The notes under the pieces are model-generated. The model saw only the letters and a program-made list of their open reading frames with translations. It was not told where the DNA came from and did no database searches. A stretch of 16,744 bases of DNA from Rodentolepis nana (taxonomy: Eukaryota > Platyhelminthes > Cestoda > Cyclophyllidea > Hymenolepididae): positions 6,002 to 22,745 of the forward strand of contig UZAE01013411.1 of the NCBI GenBank assembly GCA_900617975.1. Direction: 5' to 3'. Below, one piece after another: positions 1-10,976 of the stretch (the first letter of the stretch is position 1; every line of letters begins with the position of its first letter). Made by a program: the position numbers and the translations under genes.

Positions 1-1221
1 CCTCCCCCCCCCTCCCTTCCCCCGACCCTCAACTAATTTAAAGTTTTGCTGAGTTATAGTTAGTTCAATGGGAGCTTTTACAACGTCTATCCCTACCAAT
101 GTTCTAGCAGCTAAATACATTAAACAGGTAATGAGGTGAATTAACCAATCAAAGAGCATAGGATATCATGAATGGCCTTTCAGTCAATAATATGGGAGAT
201 AATGTCGGAAAATTAATTAGTGAGCTTCAAAGCTATAAAATGCGACTTTCTACACTCCCCCCCCCCAATTACTGTCCGCACTTACCTTGACCCTCTTTGC
301 GCTTTGATAGCCCTGTGTCCAATGTGTTTTCCCACAGAGAAACCAAGTCGATTTTTCCCGTCATTTTTGTGGTTTATGATAACCATTCGGAAGTGAAAAA
401 AAATGCCAGTATTCCTAACTACTTCGATTTATTTCTATTTTCGGAAATTCCGCCTACACAAATAAACTCAATGTGAACAAAATGAGCGAAAAAATAGAAT
501 GGAGGAAAGATCAAACTGGAAAAATGTAAATTGACACACAAATTTTGACATCATAGACAACATAATCAAAGGTGGAATGATTTCCATAGCAAGAAAGTGG
601 AATTTTGACATAAATTTTAGATAAATAACCCTTGTGAACCTTCTACTTTGAAAGCTTTAAAAAATCTCTACTAATTATGTTGTCATCAAAAAAAACGTTA
701 GGAGGAGGTAATAAATCTACAATTAATGCTTTAATTACATTTTTGATGGATAAAATTAATTTATTTCCTTATTATCTCCATAAGCTTTAGTGACTTACCC
801 TTGAATCGAATTTCATTAATAATATGCTGTTTAATGAAAGTCATAGTAAACCAGGTAGTGATTGAAACATAACGGCAGAGTTTTAAGAAAGAGAAATTCA
901 CAATTGTATAACCCACCAGTTAGTGCTTGAATTCAACTCGTGGAACGTAGATCACAGAAAGGGGAAACATTTTCCCATTGAAGGTCAGAAGAAAATGGCT
1001 TAAAATATACTGCCTTTAGAGAGCGAGATAGAGAGAGAGTGGAAGAGGGTGGGGGAGACCGTATGCCAACTGCCCTTGCTGCAACTGCACTGCTAATGTA
1101 GCTGACTTCCCAATTATCGCTGGGCGTTGACCCAACAAACGAAAGAACGACATGGAATGTCTGCTGGTGCATTATTTTGGTATTGGTCAAGGCAGTCTTA
1201 AGCACTGTCAAAAACGCCTGA
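1..1221. other. Flank and probable 3' UTR of the PDZ gene
   Basis: No protein-coding exon is recognisable here. It holds C-runs at 4-11 and 257-267, a purine-rich patch at 1018-1058 and AT-rich DNA. The 92-codon open frame on the minus strand (933-1211) lies just beyond the stop codon, is in another frame and shows no domain, so I read it as chance within the 3' UTR. Confidence 0.5.
760..765 (-). terminator. Candidate poly(A) signal of PDZ scaffold gene
   Basis: AATAAA on the minus strand, about 457 nt beyond the stop codon; an ATTAAA lies at 830-835. Such hexamers are common by chance in AT-rich DNA. Confidence 0.25.
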
Positions 1222-1309
1222 CTATTCGTTGTCTACATTTGGCTTTGGAATAAGACCTATTTCATCAGCAGTAGGTTTAGAGTTGATGACTTCAAGAATG
1301 AGTGAATTT
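1222..1309 (-). CDS. Terminal exon 14 of PDZ scaffold with stop codon
   Basis: The acceptor CGGGCAG follows a very C-rich tract. The first base completes the split lysine codon from exon 13, giving GNVK/NSLILEVINSKP, the last PDZ strand. The tail ADEIGLIPKPNVDNE is followed by TAG. The phase match with exon 13, across a 2.28 kb intron, is the main support. The C-terminus is not itself a classical PDZ ligand. Confidence 0.85.
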
Positions 1310-4300
1310 CTGCCCGATTCAATGGGGAAGGGTGGGAGGGGGGAGGGACAGAGGGGGGTGGCGGAACAGAAACTGATTCATTATAGCAAAATTTGGTCCT
1401 CATTCAACTCTCATAATTAAAAGTAACTTGAATGGGTGGAAATCTATTGTTCCTGGCAGCATATATAAACCGAATTCGAGTCTGCCGGTCTCTATTGGGC
1501 TATGACCATCCTGGGAACTAAGCCATTGTAAAAACGCTCAGGAAACCATCTAAGCTAATCAAAGGGTCTGTAAGATCTATACGCCATGAATATGCAATCA
1601 CACAGAAACTCCTTAATCAAATCTGGGTTTATAGGAATAAGAAAAAATGACCGGACTACATTAATGGACTGCTTCAATCTAACTTCAAAGCTGAAAGAAG
1701 TAAAGCAATTTCGGTAACTTAGACGTTTTATATGAGCTTCCTTATAAAGCGAGTGCAGAAAATCAATATAATTAACCTTTTAGATATTTTTAAAATATAG
1801 CATTAATTAAATATTTACTCCCTAGATACAAAATTAGTAAAGGCGCCAACTCTTGATCCCATAATCACGCATTATTTAAAATTCAAGTCTTTTGAAGAAG
1901 TTCAAAGGAGGTAAAAAGATTTCAAGGACGTATCATTGAATTATATTGCACTGAGTTTGTTTTCCTCAATTCTCCTCCAAATTCAAGCCCGAAATCAAAG
2001 TCTAGTTCATGTCTAAGGAAATCAAGAACTAGGGTATGCATGTAGAAAATTCGAGAACATATTGATTTCTATTAAATAAAACCATAAATGAGCCTTATTG
2101 AATGGCGGAATTTAAGTGCTTGTATGATGGTTACAGATTAAAACAGAAAATAAGCTAAAAGTACAAGCACGAATAAATTAGTTTATCCTTTAAAAAGTTA
2201 AACTTAAATCACCGATACGGGTAACATTGACCTCTGAAGGTTGTAAGGAAAGGTAGCTAATTAGGAATTATCTGTGAAGTCCTCGTCTACTACCAAAAGA
2301 TAAACATGAAAACACCGCAGTAGATGAGCAGGTTTGAGGGGTGTGCGATAGACTTTCCTCCACGTTGTGCACCTTGGGCAACATATACTCGTAAGGCAAA
2401 AAAGTCTAGTAACTGGCAGTTGACTTCTCACTTCAAACTACCATCACCTCACTCTATGCCATATTTGTCCCCTTCACAGAACTCATTTTACCTTTTCTCT
2501 GCCTGTGTGTCTATTTATCGGCCTCTTTTACATATTTAATCATTATTCTCTCTCCCTACTCGACTTTTTGCCACTTTGATGTTCCTCCTTCTCTCTGTGA
2601 AGCCCGAAGTCAGCTAAAGGACTAATGATAAGTATCAAAACGCTTGCCACTTGAAATTAATAAATAAATTAATGAGCAAGTTTGAACTCAGTAACCAGGT
2701 TAAGCGATTGAAATTTTAAGGGAAAATTTAATATTTACATCTAATCCCCAGTTCTACACTGGTTAATATTGTTATTGTAAATATGATAAAATAATTAGAC
2801 TCAAGGTAACTTTCCTCTCCAGAATAAGCTCTCATTCACTGTCCTTAAATCAAACAGACATTCACAAGAGTACACGCTTCAATGTGGATTGTTAACTTGA
2901 CACTGTCGATAAATGCCTTTCAGTTAATTAAACATGAAAGCTCCTTCCAATAGTCCTTTGGCTAGATTCCGTGTAATATTTCATTGATAGTTCTATTGGA
3001 AGTTATATATACATATGCTTAAACCGGGTGTGCAATAGACTTGCTTCCATGTGTTGCACCCAGGGCAACGTATACTCATACGGCAAAAAAGGCTATTAAC
3101 CGACAGTTGACTTCTCACTTCAAACTACCATGGCCCGACTGCTTGCCATATTCGACCCCTTTTACAGTACTCACCTTACCTTTTTCTCTACCTTTGAGTC
3201 TGTCTGCCTCTTTTACATCTGTGAATCGCTCTTTTGTTCCCCACCCCTCGATTTTCTGCTACTTTAATGAACCTTCTCTCTGTGAAGCCCGTAGTCAGCT
3301 AAATGGCTAATTATATCTATCAAAACGCCTGCCAGTTGGTATAAATATATGCTCAAACCACTGGTAAAAGTGATTGCTCTTCAACAGATCACAGGCAACT
3401 CCAGTACTAAACAACAGTGCTGTCACCTCTTTGCTCTCTGTAAACGTAAAGTTAAACAGCTTGCAATGATCTAAATTGGAAGGTTAACGGACCCCATCTT
3501 CCAGTGCATTCATTGTATTTGGCTATCCGATATGTGTTTTAGCCAGGCCTATTGCTTTAATAATATGAGTAGTAGTAAGTGGACTTACTTGACATTTCCT
3601 TCAGCAGAGTAGAGGCCCCAAAGAAGGCTTTGAACTCCGAATGAGGTGGCCTCACGAAGCGATTTTCCATCTATTTCAGTGATTACATCACCAATACTGA
3701 ATCGGACATCACGATATTTGGGTACTGAATGCAATGTCCTGTAGAGAGCACCATTGGTAGCGATGTCGGTTACGACGAAACCGCAGTTTGCCTCGTCTTT
3801 GGAACCCAGGGTTATTCCTAAGGTGTAGCAAAAAGCAAGGTTTTACTATTTATAAGATTTGGATTGTAAAGAAAAAGTGATCTAAAGTATTAAGCCAAAA
3901 TCATATAAGCGGTTACTGTGAATAAACAAGAAATTGTATTCAGTAATGTGGCATACATTGACCTTTAGGTTTGTTATGTGGCACGAACCTCGTTAGACCA
4001 GTATCCCCATCTACTGTTAGTGCCTCAATTGGTTTCCTGACCCAATAGATGCGTCAAGTTTAGTTATTCCAAAAATTTTACGTTCTGTCTAGACAACCTC
4101 TCCCCCCCCCCTCCTTCTATTGTGGAACTTATTGAAGCTAAAAGATTTGATAACTGGGCTAGCTTCACATTTTGAGAAACCTAGCCTACTTTTAAACAAC
4201 CTTATTTTCCCTCACACTCCTTATCCAGGTTCAAAAGGAATTCTAATAGCCAGTACACACACACACAAAGAAGTTAGATTTCACCTAGATATGTTCTGAA

Positions 4301-7300
4301 CTCACGTAAGTCTTGCAGGAAACCATTAAACCTAATGTAATAAAGTCTGTATTTTGCAGACACCATAAAACTGCATGATTGAAACCTAAATTTAATTGAA
4401 AGGCACTGAAACTATGCACACGCATCAATTAATGCAATTATTATTTTAAGTAGCAACAGCAAATCTTTACCAATTAAAACGGACTTTGTCTGACTTCAGT
4501 CTAAATTATAGGAAAGTCAATTTGTTTTTAAATCATTTCCTGACAAAATATCTATTTTAATGATATTTTATCATTTTAAAAAAAACCATTTAAACCTCTT
4601 ATTCACATTGGCGGAATTACTGTTAATAGCTAACCTTTCAACTAAGTATTACTTGTGTTCTTACCAATAAGTTCGCCTTTTATCTTGGAAACAACAATCT
4701 CCGTGGAATCATCAGCGTAGTTTGGCAAATAATCAGAAGAATTGTGAGGTTTGCAGGGGGAATTTCCTCTCACCCCCGACATTTCGCGTCCATTACGCGG
4801 TTGCACTACCACCTGGGCAAGGAAAAGCAGTGAAGTAAATGTCAGCTGAAAGTGTAGCTAAGTAGATACTTTGTGGCAGCATTAAAAATCTCTGCTTCCT
4901 TTGATTTACGATCATGTGTGTGTGGGGGGGATGGGGAGGTTGGGGGTGGAAGCTGGGGTTGGGGTGGGCTTATGTTCTCTAGGGAGGTTGATGATATCCT
5001 TTAAGTGATTATTGACTTTCATCTTGCCTTTTCTTTCTGACGCTCTGAAAATATGACTCATTCTTCTTCCTGATATTGATTTTAGTCAGCTGTTCGTTTA
5101 TCGCTCCATTCCAACAATGATTCATTTTTAGGTCTATGAAGCCTCTAAACTACCAAATATAGAAGGCTATTATAACACCGACTCAACTTATTCTGCCTTA
5201 TTTGCTCGATATCGCAGTTCCAATATAAGTTTTCCTTCTTGCAATTTTTTTCTAAATTTTTTAATGTTCGCTTTGGATAAGAAACTAAATGTCAAGCAGG
5301 GGAAAATTAAAAATTATCTTTTTTCTTGAAGCGTTAAGCGTCGTTATCTTGAATATGCCTTAAGGGCCCGAAAAATTTAATCTTCCCATTGGTGAATAGC
5401 GATAAGTGAGAACAATTGTCCTATTTTTCATAAATAGAAAGTTAATTTTACTTTAACCATCATGATCACGTGTTCCAAGTTCTGATTTTAAGTTTTCTGA
5501 AGCCTGAGGAAAGTTGTACCTGAAGTTGGCCAATGTCTACACCTTAGAAATAGACTATGACTTTTAATTGATCATCCATTCTTACTTACCACCAAAGAAC
5601 CATTGCAGTTCTCACAATTTCTTTGAAGAAATATTGTGACACAGAACCTGCCCCCTATCCAGTGTCTCAAGAGATGTGCTCGTCTTATGGACCCGACAAT
5701 GCGGGGAACACGAAGACTGCTAAGCCATTAGAACAATATAGCTACTTATTATTCAAGATGCTCAATCGTGAAAAAAACGTCCCAATTGTGACAATTGCTC
5801 ACCATATCCGGTAGGGATTCTAATCTGGGAGATTCCAGGAGAAATTCCCTTGGAGATATCTTAAATTTTTGTCCAATATTGGAGATTTTACTTTCCGGAG
5901 TAATCACTGTTTCCCCACGTGACTCAGAAGACAGAGAGTCGATTTGAGTATTTTCTCCATTGGACGCCTCATAAATGGTGCCCATTTTGTCGGAGTTAAA
6001 ACTCGAAGCCTTGTGGGACTTAGGGTGAAGCGGTCGACTGCAGATGAGGTAACCGAAGGTTCTTGGCTGTCGGAGGGTATCCGTGAAGTAATAGCTGTCC
6101 TTACCCATCACCACTACTCCACTTACCTGCAAAATAAAGAAAAGCATAAACAGCCATCATGGGGTGGTTGGGGGCGAGAGAAGTGTCCTTCAACTTTTCA
6201 CAGGGTTAAATTTAAGGCAGATTCCTTCAACTATTCAAGTAATTATCTCCAAACAAAGAACTTTACTTGCGGAAGCCGCCCTAGAATTTTACGCATAAGT
6301 GTTTAGCTCCTAATTCACTACTCCAACTGAACTTTGAGTCAGAATATCTTCCGAATTTATTTAATTATAACTAACATTTGTGGCAAAGGGTTTTGAGATT
6401 TGTCTACAATAAATTGAAATTTTCTATTCAATACCAACCTTGAATGATTTTATCTTGCCCCAAGTATGCTACTCAAATATTTCCTTTAAAGTTAATTGCA
6501 TAATGAATTAATTCCTTGCTTACAGTTCACATTCTCCAGGACGTTCTTTCTAGAATTTTTCATTTAATTCTTTTTTTTCATTTCAAGAAGTTTCAATTAT
6601 GAAATAAGATGTTTGAATCTTAGGTGCGCAATAGACTTACCTCCCTGTGGTGCAACCTGGGCAACGTATACTTATACGGCAAAAAAGTCTATTTATCGGC
6701 AGTTGACTTCTGACTTCAAACTTCTATGGCCCGACTATTTATCATATTCGACCCCTTTCACAGTACTGATTTGACCTTTTTAATGCCTTTGTGTCTGTCT
6801 GTCTGTCTTTCTCTTTTACCTCTGTGAATCATTATTCTGTCTCCCATCTCGACTTTTTGTCTGTTTATGTTCCTTCTCCTCTCTGTGAAGCCCGAAGTCA
6901 GCTCCAGGGGTAATGATAACTATCAAAGCGCCTGCCATTTGATATAATAATAATATATAATATAATAAATATATGTTTGAATCCTCAGGGTATTGAGGTT
7001 TTCACTTACATTAGATAAAGCTTACCTTTTCTGGAGTTTATATTTTATAAGTATTTTTTTATGAGGGCGTTCATGTCCATTATAGTTGTATCAATTTTTT
7101 TAAATATATCTTGATTTAAATAAATAAAAAATATAATAAAGTTAATTGGACCGAAGTGTTTGCCATCGTCATTCGGGCAAAAGAAGATGTCCTATTGTTG
7201 AGAAATCTCATTTACAATCCATTAAAATGTCAGATAAAAGACTAGACAAAAAAATCAAATGCCGTGTTTAGATCTTTTATTGGCAGGTTAATGTATACTT

Positions 7301-10300
7301 ATTATTCATCCTAATTGCTCCAATCGATATTGTGATTGGTCCCTTCATTACAGTGAATGTTGTAATGCGTTTTTTTTGAAAATGTCCTGTTAAATGCATG
7401 CCAGCAAATGTCAGTAATTTTTGAAAATCTGCCTCTATAGTCGCATTTTCACGATTTAATTATTGGGGTGCGCGATAGACTTACCTCCAATTGGTGCATC
7501 CTGGACAACGTATCTTCGTACGGCAAAAAAGTCTATAACTCGGCATTTGATTTGACTTCGATTTATTATGATTAGCTTGAAAAAGGCTATAAGAGAAATT
7601 GCCCTCGTCAGGGCGAATCGCAACGTCTACAGATCCTCCATTGGAATGCTGGAGGGATGTCACAGGACAAAAAGATCCAAATCCAGAAAATCCTACAAAC
7701 CTATGATGTAGACATTTTCACAATTATGGAAACAAACATTTCGGATGACAAACTGAAGTACTACCAATTCCCAGGTTATACCCTGTACCTGCGACCTAAA
7801 TACCGGCAAGTTGCAAGTGGAATTCTAACTGGAGTAAAAGAAGGCCTCACCTCACACTACGATCTAATCAAGAGTATGGGCTCGACACAAGACATATGTG
7901 AAATAATCAGCTAAAATGTTTGAGAATGTCAAAACCACCTCAAGATATATGCTGTCTATAATCCACCCCAGAATTGTCCCAAATTTGACTTTCTGAACAC
8001 CTCACACAAAACTGTAGTAGTAGGAGACTTCAACGCCCATTCCACCAGATGGGGCTACGAGGATACAAACATTGCTGGAAAGGAAATCGAAGACATGCTA
8101 AACAGCAACCCTCTGGAACTTATCTACAGCAATGAGGATCCGGCTACATATTTGCACTACAATGGAACCAGAACAACTCCTGACTTACTCCTGGCTTCAA
8201 GCGACATCAGTGAGCATACACGCCGCAAAATAATTGACGATTCTGGTTCTGGTCACAAACCGGTCATTGCTAGTATTAACATCGGCAACAAAAGCATGTC
8301 AAGGAAAGTGCCAACTAAGCTATCATGGAACTTCAAGAAGGCTGACTAGTCTAGATTCACAAACATTTTAGAGAATGAACTTCAAACAAGTCCCCACAAC
8401 TTTAACCAACATCCTCACAAACTTTGCAATGATATCACAAATATTATGATCAGATGTGCAAAGAAAACTATTCCCAGAGGTGAGACTAAACACTATCGTG
8501 TGTTTTGGACTAAACAACTTGAGGAACTGAAAAGAAAGAGGGACGCTCTTCGCAACACTGCTGATCAGACTGGAAGAACGGAAGACGTAAAAGCCTGGAG
8601 ACGACAATCAGATGTCCTAAGGTAAGCCATCTTACAAGCTAAACGGACTTCCTTCGACAAGTTCATCTCAAATATCAACTATCAAAGTAATAGCCAAAGC
8701 ACTTTTAAATTCCTAGGTAACCTCCAAAACAACAGCGAAAGACCAAAGAAAGAATCAATACGCTTAAACAACAAACTGCTTACCACCGACTCCAAAATAG
8801 CTAACTGCTTTGCTAGGTTCTATTCCCACAAGCAAAAAAACCCTTTTGTCAGATAATCTTCAAGTGATTTAAAGATACAAGTAAGACAATTTGGTGAAAT
8901 TAAGGAAGACATAGCAACACCAAATANAAACAACTAGCAAACTGGTGAGACAACAATGGAATGGTAATCAACACCACGAAAACTGCATTCCAAACTTTTT
9001 CTTTGGCCCATCACAGCATAAACCCACTTCTAAGGTACAAGGATACTACCCTAGAAAAAAACCAATGAGTTCACATATCTCGGAATGACGTTTGACACAA
9101 ATCTAACGTGGAAAAGTCACATTGCTAAAATAGCAGAACGTGTCTCCAATAGACTGAATGTCCTGAAGCGTCTTGCTGGTAGTGTATGGGGCTGTGCGCG
9201 CTCAACTTTAAACACCACTTACAAGATGTTTATTCAGCCAATAATGTTGTATTGCTGTGAGCCACTCATTACAGCCACAGAGGTGACTCTCAAACCACTC
9301 GAGAAGGCACACAACCAAGCACCACGACTAATTACTGGAGGGATAAAATCAACAACTATTGATGCAATGTTCCTAGTTACAGGAAGCACTAAAATATGTT
9401 CCCTAATCAAAGAAAAGGCCTTGATCCTGTATGAGAAGCTACTGCGCATTCCCATGGATAAGTTCTTCAGCACCTATGAGAATAGACCGAAACATCTGAA
9501 AACGCAATCTGGTCTAATGCAGAAAGCCATAGAACTGAAGAAAGAATTACAAATCGATGACAAACCAAAAAGCCTCTCTCTACCCATGAACCCATTGGCT
9601 GACACTGATGTAGTGTGTTGCACTCAACTGCTTGACTTCTTCAGGAAATCAAACACCCCTACAGAACAGATGCGCTCACTGGCCCTTGAGACAATCAACG
9701 TCAACTATCCTGGAGATCAATGCCTCCAAGTCTTCACTGATGGGTCATACATAGAAAACCAAGCAAACGTTGGTGCAGGTGTCTATTCCGAACTCTTCTC
9801 TTTCTGCACAGCCGCAGGACACAATAGATCCGTTTTTGAAGGAGAAATAGAGGCCATTAGGATAGCACTAAGCCAATTATGTTGCCTGAATACGAAACTC
9901 ACCAAAGCGGTGATACTTTCGGACTCACAGTCAACAATAAACTCAATCGGAAGCAGTGAGCAACCCAAAACAGATGAGATAAACGAATGTAGAAAACTCT
10001 ATCAGCTGCTGAGAGAGAAAAACAAAACAGTGGTCCTACAATGGATTCCTGGTCACTGTGGCATTAAAGACAATGAGCTTGCTGACACACTTGCTAAGAA
10101 GGGGACAACGATTTTGCAATGCATGGACTGGCCGATGTCTTTCCACACAATGAAGGCCTTAATCAGAAGAGAATTCCAGACCTCAAGGTGCAACGAACTG
10201 AAAGCTCGAACAAAGGAGAAACAGTGGACAGTGCCACTCTCCGACATACCCGACTGGCCAAGAATCGAAGCCGTTGCTGAGTTAAGACTACGTACCGGAC

Positions 10301-10936
10301 ACGATTGCCTGGAAAAACACCTTCACAGATTGGGAGTATGCACTCAACCCACATGCCCCCTATATAACCTACAAGAGGAAATGGAGAAGACCCACTTGAT
10401 TCGGTGTCCAGCCCTAAAGACAACGACGGAAAGCCAGAGATACTGGGATGCAAGAAGACAGCTAATGAAATGCTATTTATTGACTGCTTTATATGTACCC
10501 TCTACCCTTGGGGGAAGCTGAAGTCAAAGTTTAAGGGCTAATGGTAAATATCATAAAGCCTGCCATTTGAAATAAATTAATTAATTAATAGTAAAAGATA
10601 TATTACTGGCGTTCACCGCTGCTAATAAATAGCATATGTAAATTAAAATATATTTATTCGAAGAGGGGAGAGAGAGATTGATATAGTAATGAATTTATCC
10701 CCTCGTAACTGGAGTCCTATTAACCTGACTTCATGTATGTCTGTCTAAATGCCGACCTATTCATTAATACCTTCGAGAGGCCAATCTGATTGGAATTTAA
10801 ACTCGTGTCGCCTCGTCTGAATGTCAAGCGGCTCACAACGTCACAGACTACCTCTGATTAGTAAAGTATCCAATATTTGAATTGCAAGCGGCATCCAGGG
10901 TGATTCTTGCTTTATTTCATTCTAATACACACCTAA

Positions 10937-10976
<40 letters not shown>

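Larger units (their letters stand above)
1310..3588 (-). other. Intron between exons 13 and 14, carrying two short retroelements
   Basis: Starts GTAAGT at 3588 and ends CAG at 1310. It contains the short elements at 2338-2671 and 3026-3346. The acceptor is preceded by a long C-rich tract. The rest is AT-rich with nothing recognisable. Confidence 0.8.
7465..10590 (+). mobile_element. Decayed LINE (endonuclease, reverse transcriptase, RNase H) with 5' ribozyme
   Basis: About 3.1 kb. It starts GGGGTGCGCGATAGAC, the same 5' end as the short elements. It ends GGGCTAATGGTAAATATC, then GCCTGCCATTTGAAATAAAT, the same 3' end. Flanks TTAATTATT and TTAATTAATA may be a blurred target-site duplication. 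Domain order is AP endonuclease, remnant reverse transcriptase, RNase H, Cys/His motif. There is no ORF1. The layout fits the I/Ingi/Jockey group of non-LTR elements. It is presumably related to the autonomous partner of the short elements, though this copy is dead. Confidence 0.9.

Noticed and set aside
933..1211. 92-codon minus-strand open frame
   Set aside because: It lies just after the stop of the PDZ gene in another frame, has no recognisable domain and no convincing splice sites; probably chance in the 3' UTR.
1229..1420. Plus-strand open frame of 63 codons
   Set aside because: It is the antisense shadow of terminal exon 14 and its C-rich acceptor tract.
5590..5740. Possible additional exon ending at the strong donor GTAAGTAAG
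   Set aside because: No acceptor gives both a good pyrimidine tract and the right phase; exon 11 joins exon 12 directly in phase 0. A 24 nt micro-exon remains conceivable.
5944..6306. Plus-strand open frame of 120 codons
   Set aside because: Antisense of exon 11; the minus strand gives the end of a PDZ domain with matching phases.
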